Shown: positions 1 through 5,535 of the stretch, piece by piece
How positions within the stretch are numbered: the first letter of the stretch is position 1
How the letters are laid out: every line of letters starts with the position of its first letter
From: Bacteroidales bacterium UBA6340
Lineage (GTDB): Bacteria > Bacteroidota > Bacteroidia > Bacteroidales > Paludibacteraceae
NCBI GenBank assembly: GCA_002440265.1
Contig: DJSG01000077.1
Coordinates: forward strand, 19,932 to 25,658
DNA length: 5,727 bases
Direction of reading: 5' to 3'
The notes under the pieces: generated by a model
Database searches by the model: none
What the model was told of the DNA's origin: nothing
The model's input: only the letters and a program-made list of their open reading frames with translations
Made by a program: the position numbers and the translations under genes

Positions 1-1
1 G

Positions 2-19
2 GATTCGACACCTCGAATC
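2..19. repeat. 7-bp perfect inverted repeat at the left edge
   Basis: GATTCGA (2-8) and TCGAATC (13-19) are perfect reverse complements separated by CACC. The repeat sits just downstream of the leftward -7 element at 26-33, overlapping the expected transcription start. It could be an operator for a repressor or a hairpin at the 5' end of the transcript. The window ends too soon to tell. It resembles a tRNA T-arm fragment, but no tRNA surrounds it. Confidence 0.45.
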
Positions 20-25
20 ACGGTG

Positions 26-33
26 CAAAGATA
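26..33 (-). promoter_or_regulatory. Leftward Bacteroidetes-type -7 promoter element
   Basis: Read on the minus strand this is TATCTTTG, a perfect match to the Bacteroidetes -7 consensus TAnnTTTG. No TTG stands at the usual distance upstream, so the -33 half is weak. Transcription would start at about base 19-20 and serve a gene to the left of the window. The predicted start lies in or next to the inverted repeat at 2-19, so that repeat would form the first bases of the transcript or an operator. Confidence 0.5.
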
Positions 34-185
34 CTGCATTTCCGCACTTTTTGTTGGTAAAGTAGTACCAATAATGCATACTTTATGCTCTTTTCCGCAC
101 AATACGCTGGTTTATAATCCATAGCAGAAGGACTCTTAAGCAACGTCAGTTCGATATTATCTTGGATATGGAATTTATGACAATA

Positions 186-204
186 CGGCGTAGCCGTCCG
201 TTCA
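186..204. repeat. Copy A of a 19-bp hairpin repeat
   Basis: This copy matches bases 271-289 in 18 of 19 positions, with a perfect 16-bp core cgtagccgtccgttca. Read on the minus strand, its left part folds as ACGGC, loop TAC, GCCGT, a perfect five-pair stem (185-197). The two copies have the same orientation and flank the heptamer array. No T-run follows the stem in this copy. Confidence 0.6.
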
Positions 205-231
205 AATCCCATAGAGACTATTTGCAGTTTT

Positions 232-264
232 GCATTACGCATTGTGCATTACGCATTGTGCATT
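232..264. repeat. Heptanucleotide tandem array, GC-mixed type
   Basis: The 33 bp read as gcattac, gcattgt, gcattac, gcattgt, gcattg: four full 7-bp units and a partial one, alternating between two variants. The same unit family occurs inside the flavoprotein gene at 793-840. It is uninterrupted and has no unique spacers, so it is not a CRISPR array. The architecture resembles the short tandemly repeated heptanucleotides described in cyanobacteria, but with a different unit. No function can be read from the sequence. Confidence 0.8.
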
Positions 265-265
265 G

Positions 266-282
266 AAAAACGACGTAGCCGT
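266..282 (-). terminator. Possible leftward terminator after the flavoprotein gene
   Basis: On the minus strand a short stem (ACGGC, loop TAC, GTCGT with one wobble pair) runs directly into TTTT. It lies about 60 bases past the flavoprotein stop codon, in the right orientation to end the recA-flavoprotein transcript. The stem is short, so the call is tentative. Confidence 0.35.
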
Positions 283-289
283 CCGTTCA
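271..289. repeat. Copy B of a 19-bp hairpin repeat
   Basis: This copy differs from 186-204 at one position (A at 273 against G at 188). Read on the minus strand the change turns a G-C pair into a G-U wobble, so the five-pair stem ACGGC/GTCGT survives in leftward RNA. In rightward RNA it becomes an A-C mismatch. The stem is followed by a T-run in the leftward direction (see the terminator at 266-282). Confidence 0.6.
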
Positions 290-344
290 TTAATCCTCGC
301 TAATGCTTAATGTAATCCGCGAGAATGTCGTACGTTTATCGTGC

Positions 345-1886
345 TTATTGCTGCGCAATGGCAAGGGCGGCATTGATGCCGTCAAGGGCGGACGAGGTGA
401 TGCCGCCGGCATAGCCTGCACCCTCACCGCACGGGTAGAGGTTGGGCGTGGAGACGGACTGGAGTGTGTCGGGGTCGCGCGGTATGCGGACTGCACTGCT
501 GCTGCGGCTCTCCACACCAAGGATAACGGCTTCGTTGGTGAGGAAACCGCGATACTTGCGGTCGAAATCACGGAAACCCTGCTGCAGGCGTGCGCCAATC
601 ATAGGTGGCAACCACTCATCCAATCGGCTGCTGCGTATCCCCGGCAGGTAACTGCATGGGGGGAGGTTGCGGCTCTCTCGTCCCTCTACAAAGTCACGCA
701 GGCGTTGGGCAGGTGCCACAGACGCAGGTGCTCCGTGCAAGAATGCCTCATGCTCCAACCATTCCTGAAATTCCAACGTAGAAATACATTCCCCATTACG
801 CATCACGCATTGTGCATTGTGCATTACGCATTGCGCATTGATAAGGTCTTCGGGGCGTATCTCTATCACGATGCCGGAGTTGGCGAATGGTGAGTTGCGG
901 TGGCTGGCGGACATACCATTCACTACACAACTCTCGGCACTGCTGCCTGCAGGCACTATGTGTCCGCCCGGGCACATACAGAAGGAATATACCCCGCGCC
1001 CATGCACTTGTGTGACCAACGAGTAGGACGCATTGCCCACCAGTTGTACCGTCTCGGGCGACGGGTTGTGGTACATCAGGCGATTGATAAGGGCTTGCGG
1101 GTGCTCCACACGTACACCCATGGCAAAGCCTTTGGGCTCCAACAGCACCCCCTCGGAGGCTAACATACGATAGGTGTCGTGAGCGGAATGACCGATAGCA
1201 AGGATAACAGGCACGCACTCCGACTCCCCCAACCCCCTCAAAGAGGGGGCTCTCAGTGAATGGTATAACTCTTCATCCACGCAGGTGTTGAAGTGGATTT
1301 CGCCGCCATGCTCCAGTATGCACTCGCGCATGGCACGGATAATAGCAGGCAGGCGGTCGCTGCCGATATGGGCATGGGCTTCGTATAGCACGCCGTCGTT
1401 GGCACCAAAGTAGTGGAACAACTCCATCACCCGCTGCATATTGCCGCGTTTCTTGCTGCGTGAGAATAGTTTGCCGTCCGAGAACGTACCCGCACCGCCC
1501 TCGCCAAAGCAGTAGTTGGACTCGATATTCAAGCCCAAGTTGCGGTTAAGGGTGGCGATATCCACCTTGCGGGCACTGACATCCTTGCCGCGCTCGAAGA
1601 TGACGGGACGGATACCATGCTCCAACAAGGTGAGTGCGGCAAACAGACCCGCAGGTCCAGCACCGATGATATATGCCTGACGGTCAGCGTGATGCACGTC
1701 TTGGAATACGGGCGGGGCATACAGCGGGACAGGTGCATCTTTTGGAAGAGGTCGCCCTTGGTCGTCTGCCAAAAGAGTAAGATGCACCTTCAGTTCGCGC
1801 TGACGTGCATCTACCGACCGCTTGACTATGCGGTATCGCTCCTCTGCCTCGTAGGCTTCGCGGGGCGACAGTGTCCAAACTAACAA
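345..1886 (-). CDS. FAD-dependent dehydrogenase, COG2509 family
   Basis: This is a predicted cytosolic flavoprotein oxidoreductase whose substrate is unknown. From a TTG start at 1886 it has 513 residues, close to the family's usual 510-540 (from memory). Visible features are a conserved N-terminal segment KRSVDARQ (about 22-29), the FAD-binding dinucleotide motif GAGPAG (75-80) with the ribose-binding Glu at about 98, a GEGGAGTFSDGK segment, the GVYSFCMCPGG motif, and a C-terminal CGEGAGYAGG (486-495) that closes the FAD site. The start is uncertain: no in-frame ATG occurs between the recA stop and the FAD motif. The only upstream ATGs (2015, 1973) lie inside recA and add residues unlike the family. 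Compared with homologues as I remember them, the N-terminal helix region looks about 15 residues short. Two repeats lie in frame, at residues about 213-222 and 350-365, yet the frame stays open. The gene follows recA by 40 bp and is probably read from its promoter. Family assignment is firm; function is not. Confidence 0.9.
   Translation of the reverse strand: MLVWTLSPREAYEAEERYRIVKRSVDARQRELKVHLTLLADDQGRPLPKDAPVPLYAPPVFQDVHHADRQAYIIGAGPAGLFAALTLLEHGIRPVIFERGKDVSARKVDIATLNRNLGLNIESNYCFGEGGAGTFSDGKLFSRSKKRGNMQRVMELFHYFGANDGVLYEAHAHIGSDRLPAIIRAMRECILEHGGEIHFNTCVDEELYHSLRAPSLRGLGESECVPVILAIGHSAHDTYRMLASEGVLLEPKGFAMGVRVEHPQALINRLMYHNPSPETVQLVGNASYSLVTQVHGRGVYSFCMCPGGHIVPAGSSAESCVVNGMSASHRNSPFANSGIVIEIRPEDLINAQCVMHNAQCVMRNGECISTLEFQEWLEHEAFLHGAPASVAPAQRLRDFVEGRESRNLPPCSYLPGIRSSRLDEWLPPMIGARLQQGFRDFDRKYRGFLTNEAVILGVESRSSSAVRIPRDPDTLQSVSTPNLYPCGEGAGYAGGITSSALDGINAALAIAQQ
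793..840. repeat. Heptanucleotide array inside the flavoprotein gene
   Basis: The 48 bp consist of seven consecutive units: (c)cattac, gcatcac, gcattgt, gcattgt, gcattac, gcattgc, gcattg. They are the same unit family as the intergenic array at 232-264. The length equals 16 codons, and on the coding strand it reads NAQCVMHNAQCVMRNG (residues about 350-365). In family members as I remember them, this position is a variable loop between the segment GIVIEI-PEDL and the segment LEFQ. The array therefore appears to occupy a surface loop and to extend it by roughly eight residues. Confidence 0.85.
1224..1251. repeat. GC-rich hairpin repeat inside the flavoprotein gene
   Basis: CCCCCTC (1233-1239), loop AAA, GAGGGGG (1243-1249) form a perfect seven-pair hairpin, preceded by ctcccccaa (1224-1232), which repeats the C-run. 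Elements of this form look like a dispersed intergenic repeat I recall from Bacteroidetes genomes. Here it is translated in frame as APSLRGLGES (residues about 213-222). In homologues as I remember them, this position carries a longer beta-strand segment just before the ATGHSA-like motif (here AIGHSA), so the repeat seems to replace native sequence rather than only add to it. Confidence 0.7.
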
Positions 1887-1894
1887 CGAGTTGT

Positions 1895-1926
1895 TAATAG
1901 TAATAGGTAATAAGTAATAGTTAATA
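1895..1926. repeat. AT-rich heptanucleotide array at the recA-flavoprotein junction
   Basis: The 32 bp read as taatag, taatagg, taataag, taatagt, taata: a 7-bp period with a variable last base and one shortened unit. The array directly abuts the recA stop codon (1927-1929) and ends 8 bp before the TTG proposed as the flavoprotein start, so it makes up most of the 40-bp junction. It differs in base composition from the arrays at 232-264 and 793-840 but has the same period. Confidence 0.7.
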
Positions 1927-2940
1927 TCACTTCTTTGCCTTGATGGCTTCCATAATTTTTGCCTCAATCTCATCGGCGAGGTCGGGGTTGTCACGGAGCA
2001 CGTTCTTGGCAGCATCGCGACCTTGTGCGAGTTTCTTGTCGTTGTAACTGTACCACGAACCCGACTTCTGCAGGATACCGTTCTCCACTCCGAGGTCCAC
2101 CAGTTCGCCCACCTTCGAGATGCCCTCGTTGAACATCAGGTCAAACTCCGCTTTCTTGAACGGAGGTGCCACCTTGTTCTTCACCACCTTGACGCGTACC
2201 TGATTGCCGATGACCTCGTCGCCGTCCTTGATTTGTCCTATCTTGCGTATGTCGAGTCGCACAGAGGCATAGAACTTCAAGGCGTTACCACCCGTAGTGG
2301 TCTCGGGATTGCCGAACATGACACCTATCTTCTCGCGCAACTGGTTGATAAAGATACAGGTAGTCTGTGTCTTGTTGATAGTGGCGGTCAGTTTGCGGAG
2401 TGCCTGCGACATCAGTCGGGCTTGCAGACCTACTTTGTTGTCCCCCATGTCGCCTTCGATTTCGGCTTTGGGTGTGAGGGCTGCCACCGAGTCAATGACT
2501 ACAAGGTCCACCGCTGCGGAACGTATCAGTTCGTCGGCAATCTCCAGTGCCTGTTCGCCGCAGTCGGGCTGGGCAATGAGGAGGTTGTCGGTATCCACGC
2601 CCAGTTTCTCCGCATAGAAACGGTCGAAAGCATGCTCGGCATCGATGATGGCTGCGATACCGCCCTGACGTTGCACCTCTGCCATTGCGTGAATGGCAAG
2701 CGTGGTCTTACCCGAGGACTCAGGACCGTATATCTCAATCACGCGCCCGCGCGGATAACCGCCTACGCCGAGTGCCAGGTTGAGCCCCACAGAACCTGTG
2801 GAGATAACGGGCACATCCTCAATACGGTCGTCGCCTAATTTCATGATGGCTCCCTTGCCAAAGTCTTTATCAATCTTCGCCATTGCCAACTGAAGTGCTT
2901 TCAACTTCTCGGGCGACGGTACTTTCTTTTCTTCTGCCAT
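1927..2940 (-). CDS. recA: RecA recombinase
   Basis: RecA forms ATP-dependent filaments on single-stranded DNA, drives strand exchange in homologous recombination, and stimulates LexA-type self-cleavage where the SOS response exists. The 337 residues match the family along the whole length. The Walker A motif GPESSGKT is at 72-79, the catalytic Glu at about 102 (IIDAEH), and Walker B LVVIDS at about 146-151. DNA-binding loop L1 begins near GDMGDNKVGLQARLMSQ (164-180). The allosteric Gln of FINQLREK is at about 200, followed by loop L2 with GNPETTTGGNALKFYAS (210-226). The C-terminus ends in a Lys-rich stretch (EAIKAKK) and lacks the strongly acidic tail of the E. coli protein. The ATG at 2940 follows a leader of about 25-30 bases from a good promoter. 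I see no palindromic SOS operator of the common types upstream, so LexA control is not supported. Confidence 0.99.
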   Translation of the reverse strand: MAEEKKVPSPEKLKALQLAMAKIDKDFGKGAIMKLGDDRIEDVPVISTGSVGLNLALGVGGYPRGRVIEIYGPESSGKTTLAIHAMAEVQRQGGIAAIIDAEHAFDRFYAEKLGVDTDNLLIAQPDCGEQALEIADELIRSAAVDLVVIDSVAALTPKAEIEGDMGDNKVGLQARLMSQALRKLTATINKTQTTCIFINQLREKIGVMFGNPETTTGGNALKFYASVRLDIRKIGQIKDGDEVIGNQVRVKVVKNKVAPPFKKAEFDLMFNEGISKVGELVDLGVENGILQKSGSWYSYNDKKLAQGRDAAKNVLRDNPDLADEIEAKIMEAIKAKK

Positions 2941-2971
2941 AATTTAGAGATTAAATGTTTGATATTTTCCG

Positions 2972-3002
2972 CAAAGGTACAACTTTTTTCTCATACATAC
3001 AA
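2972..3002 (-). promoter_or_regulatory. recA promoter
   Basis: On the minus strand TACCTTTG (2979-2972) matches the Bacteroidetes -7 consensus TAnnTTTG exactly, and TTG (3002-3000) lies 20 bases upstream as the -33 element. This is the expected spacing for the Bacteroidetes primary sigma factor. Transcription should start near 2965, giving a leader of about 25 bases before the recA ATG at 2940. Confidence 0.8.
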
Positions 3003-3075
3003 TATCGTCCTGTTTCCGGCATGGAAAACGTATGCCCTATAATGCGAAAAAGGAATGGAACGTGGGGGACAGGAG

Positions 3076-3133
3076 GGTACTAAAAAGTAAAAAAAGCATA
3101 ATTTTTATGGAAATATCGTTTTTTTTTAGTACC
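3076..3133. repeat. 11-bp inverted repeat in the divergent promoter region
   Basis: GGTACTAAAAA (3076-3086) and TTTTTAGTACC (3123-3133) are perfect reverse complements separated by 36 bp. The right arm overlaps the first four bases of the rightward -7 element (3130-3137), and the spacer contains the -33 region. Two protein-binding half-sites, a looped operator or a hairpin are possible. A role in regulation is inference; the symmetry itself is plain in the sequence. Confidence 0.55.
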
Positions 3134-3137
3134 TTTG
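3107..3137 (+). promoter_or_regulatory. Promoter for the GlgA-like and DUF4270-like operon
   Basis: TACCTTTG (3130-3137) is a perfect Bacteroidetes -7 element. At the position 20 bases upstream there is ATG (3107-3109), a two-of-three match to the -33 TTG, so this promoter looks weaker than the recA one. A T-rich run lies between the elements. The predicted start is near 3144, with a leader of about 28 bases to the ATG at 3172. No Shine-Dalgarno sequence is visible, as is usual in this phylum. Confidence 0.7.
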
Positions 3138-3171
3138 TAGCGAAAATAAATGTTTCATCAAAAGATAGAGT

Positions 3172-3990
3172 ATGAAGGAGCCGAATCGTATTTTGTTTAT
3201 CTCACAAGAGATATACCCGTTTTTGGACCAACCGACGCCCATTCGTATGCTGAATCGTCAGTTGCCGGAGTTGTTTCAAGCCAATGGCTATGAGACGCGT
3301 ACCTTCATGCCCAAGTTCGGGGATATCAATGAGCGGCGCAACCAACTGCATGAGGTGATACGCCTGTCCGGCATCAACTTGATTATCAATGAGTCCGACC
3401 ACCCGCTGCTGATTAAAGTAGCCAGCATTCAGTCTGCACGTATTCAGATATACTTCATTGATAACGACGACTATTTCCATCGCCGCAAAGGCTGGAAAGA
3501 CGAAAATGGAGTAGAGTTCCCCGACAACGACGAGCGCGCTATATTCTTTGCCCGTGGCACATTGGAGACTATGAAGAAACTGCGCTGGACACCGGATATA
3601 GTGGTCTGCAGCGGTTGGATGTCGGCGTTGGCACCCCTATATATCAAGAAAGCCTACGCGGATACACCATTCTTCCACAACACCAAAGTGGTGCTGTCTT
3701 TGGACGACCAAGAGTATGCCACGCCTTTTGGCACAAAATTTGCAGAGAAACTGCTGATTGACGGCGTTAAGAAGACAGACGTCCGTGGCATAGCGGGGCT
3801 TCCTGTGGGCTACGAAGATCTCATGCGGCTGGCGGTGGACTACTCCGATGCAGTGCTGCTGTCCGCTCCGGATATCAATACACGTCTGCTGAATTACGCC
3901 CAAAATAGTGGCAAGAAGATAATGCCTTATGTGGGCGACAACCATGCAGAGTACCTGAAATTCTGCAATAGTCTGTTGACAAACGAATGA
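3172..3990 (+). CDS. GlgA-like protein, N-terminal glycosyltransferase-5 domain only
   Basis: The 272 residues match the N-terminal Rossmann half of bacterial glycogen/starch synthase: FISQEIYPF (9-17), RTFMPKFGDINERRNQLH (43-60), YFIDNDDYFHRR (94-105), DNDERAIFFARGTLE (118-132) and PDIVVCSGWMSALAPLYIK (141-159). Full GlgA has about 480 residues and two domains. The C-terminal half that supplies much of the ADP-glucose site is absent. The Lys-Thr-Gly-Gly-Leu substrate loop is replaced by LDQPTPI (18-24), and the IHN motif region reads SLDDQEY. Bacteroidetes commonly annotate such proteins as glycogen/starch synthase, but ordinary synthase activity seems unlikely. There is no signal peptide, so it is cytosolic. 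Its stop codon overlaps the next start as ATGA, showing translational coupling to the lipoprotein gene. A regulatory or carbohydrate-binding role is possible but unproven. Confidence 0.88.
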   Translation: MKEPNRILFISQEIYPFLDQPTPIRMLNRQLPELFQANGYETRTFMPKFGDINERRNQLHEVIRLSGINLIINESDHPLLIKVASIQSARIQIYFIDNDDYFHRRKGWKDENGVEFPDNDERAIFFARGTLETMKKLRWTPDIVVCSGWMSALAPLYIKKAYADTPFFHNTKVVLSLDDQEYATPFGTKFAEKLLIDGVKKTDVRGIAGLPVGYEDLMRLAVDYSDAVLLSAPDINTRLLNYAQNSGKKIMPYVGDNHAEYLKFCNSLLTNE

Positions 3991-5429
3991 AGATAAACCA
4001 TACGTTAGGTATCCTGTTAGCCGCGCTGTGCGTGGTATTGGCGGGGTGTAAAGACGATTCCGACACGGCAGGCTCCTCGGCATTGGAGGACAAAGACGGC
4101 ATTCGCGTCAAGGCGGATACCTTTGCCGTACAATCCGCATTGGGCTTGTGCCAACCTGTCAGTCTCACGCCCGACTCTTTTCTGCTTGGCGAATGTGACA
4201 CCCGTTTCGGCACCGTCAAGGCTGACATCCTTACGCAGTTGGCATGCCCCGAAGAATTTGAATATCCGTCCGCGGAGACGGCGGAGGTGGACTCTGTCTG
4301 TCTCTTCCTCTACTACAACAGTTGGTACGGCGACGGCAAAGCACCGCTCGGCATTACGGTCTATGAACTGGACAGGGCTACGCTCAATTATAATGACCGT
4401 TATCCCAGCGATACTACCCTGTCGGACTTCTGCAGCCTTGCCGATTCCACGCATATATCCGCCATATCCCGTATCATCATCGCGACGGAGCCTACAGATT
4501 CGGTCTATTCATCATCGTTGGGCAAGTATGTACCCTTTGTGCGTGTCAAACTGACCGACGAGTTCGCTCGGCGTTTCTTCCGTATTCGCAGTTTCACTTC
4601 GCAAGAGGATTTCCAACAGCAGTTCAAGGGACTGTATATAACCACGGACTTCGGAGGCGGTACTGTCCTGTATGTCAGCGATATAAGTATGGCGGTGTAC
4701 TATCATTTCACGTATCCTGCAGGTGCTACGGGCACCGATACCACCCTTACGGACATCAAGGCTTTCTATGCCAACAGCGAGGTAAAACAGGTCAACCGCT
4801 ACCTGTACCCCGACAGAGAACAGATTATCAGCCAATTGAATGCGGTGCAGGATACCAATTTTATCGTCTCTCCTGCCAACATCTACACGCGTCTCACATT
4901 GCGGATGGATAGCATTCTGCAGACTATTGAGCGGCGTTTGGGCGACAGCCGCGACTACCGTGTCTATGTCAATCGCGCTAACCTGACGTTGGATGTCCTG
5001 TACGATGCAGACAAAGCCTCCTCCCGCCCGCGCGACAACTGGGATACCCCCGCTACTTATATGCTCTTGGTCAAGGAAGACTATATGGAGACGTTCTTTG
5101 CCAAGAACCTTCTCCCCTCAGATACGGCGGCTATATTGGCTACACTCACCGCCGCCACCGACTCGCTCGCCAACGTGTCGTACTCCTATACGTATGACCT
5201 CTCTACGTTGCTAACCAATCAGTTGCGCTCTGACAACCCCGTGGACGAAGTAACATTCATGTTGGTACCCGTGGCGGTAACCACCTCCTCATCATCATCT
5301 TCTGCCACCATCACGGCTGTCAAGCAACTGCAGACTATCTCCGCCACCTGCATACGTTCTGCCGACAATCCCGTTGACCCGATGGACATCGAGATGGTCT
5401 ATGCCGCCTTCAACAAGGATAGACGCTAA
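3987..5429 (+). CDS. DUF4270-like surface lipoprotein
   Basis: This is a 480-residue exported lipoprotein of unknown function. The N-terminus is a lipoprotein signal peptide: Lys at position 2, a hydrophobic stretch (about 7-18), then the lipobox LAGC with the acylated Cys at 21. KDDSD follows directly, an acidic start like the lipoprotein export signals that send Bacteroidetes lipoproteins to the cell surface. The mature part is beta-rich in appearance, with segments such as VDSVCLFLYYNSWYGDG and FIVSPANIYTRLTLRMDSI that match DUF4270 proteins as I remember them. There is no further membrane segment. A run of six serines lies at 434-439 near the C-terminus. The start codon overlaps the stop of the GlgA-like gene (ATGA), so the pair is translated together from the promoter at 3107-3137. 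No catalytic motif is visible. The family call rests on pattern and gene order, not on a search. Confidence 0.85.
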   Translation: MKINHTLGILLAALCVVLAGCKDDSDTAGSSALEDKDGIRVKADTFAVQSALGLCQPVSLTPDSFLLGECDTRFGTVKADILTQLACPEEFEYPSAETAEVDSVCLFLYYNSWYGDGKAPLGITVYELDRATLNYNDRYPSDTTLSDFCSLADSTHISAISRIIIATEPTDSVYSSSLGKYVPFVRVKLTDEFARRFFRIRSFTSQEDFQQQFKGLYITTDFGGGTVLYVSDISMAVYYHFTYPAGATGTDTTLTDIKAFYANSEVKQVNRYLYPDREQIISQLNAVQDTNFIVSPANIYTRLTLRMDSILQTIERRLGDSRDYRVYVNRANLTLDVLYDADKASSRPRDNWDTPATYMLLVKEDYMETFFAKNLLPSDTAAILATLTAATDSLANVSYSYTYDLSTLLTNQLRSDNPVDEVTFMLVPVAVTTSSSSSSATITAVKQLQTISATCIRSADNPVDPMDIEMVYAAFNKDRR

Positions 5430-5467
5430 CCACTCCCCTCATTTCAATTGGGCATCTGCTGGGGTAA

Positions 5468-5486
5468 TACCGATAGAACATCGGTA
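5468..5486 (+). terminator. Hairpin downstream of the lipoprotein gene, possible terminator
   Basis: TACCGAT (5468-5474), loop AGAAC, ATCGGTA (5480-5486) form a perfect seven-pair stem 38 bases after the lipoprotein stop codon. Only an interrupted T-rich stretch (tgtctgtttgtt) follows, so it is a poor classical intrinsic terminator. It could instead stabilise the 3' end of the message. Confidence 0.35.
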
Positions 5487-5535
5487 GATGTCTGTTTGTT
5501 AAGGTGAATTAAAACGTTCAAATGGACGCATATCC

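Larger units (their letters stand above)
1..344. other. Left intergenic region without a supported gene
   Basis: I see no convincing gene here. On the minus strand the region lies downstream of the flavoprotein stop codon and upstream of a promoter that points out of the window. It holds a 7-bp inverted repeat at the extreme left edge, the leftward -7 element, two copies of a 19-bp hairpin repeat and a heptanucleotide array. A minus-strand open frame (18-242) exists, but its first codons lie in the heptamer array and its last codons run through the promoter, so I do not call it a gene. Confidence 0.75.

Noticed and set aside
1..20. tRNA T-arm
   Set aside because: GATTCGA looks like part of a T-arm, but there is no acceptor stem, anticodon arm or CCA end around it.
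18..242. Minus-strand open frame of 74 codons
   Set aside because: It begins in the heptamer array, passes through a hairpin repeat and ends inside the leftward promoter. The composition is not convincing and there is no recognisable domain.
232..264. CRISPR array
   Set aside because: The units are only 7 bp and have no unique spacers between them.
296..323. CTCGC/GCGAG inverted repeat just after the flavoprotein stop
   Set aside because: It has a five-pair stem with an 18-base loop and no T-run, too weak to call a terminator.
303..893. Plus-strand open frame of 196 codons
   Set aside because: It is antisense to the flavoprotein gene, which has clear FAD motifs on the other strand.
1887..2015. 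Upstream ATG starts (2015 and 1973) for the flavoprotein
   Set aside because: They lie within the recA coding sequence in another frame and add residues that do not match the family, followed by the translated heptamer array.
2023..2838. Long plus-strand open frame of 271 codons
   Set aside because: It is antisense to recA along its whole length and is explained by the codon bias of recA. There is no promoter or family match.
2941..3020. SOS (LexA) operator upstream of recA
   Set aside because: I found neither a CTGT-N8-ACAG nor a GAAC-N4-GTTC palindrome in the recA leader or promoter.
3018..3036. GGCAT/ATGCC inverted repeat between the two promoters
   Set aside because: It is only five pairs with a nine-base loop, and it is not placed at a promoter element, so chance is a sufficient explanation.
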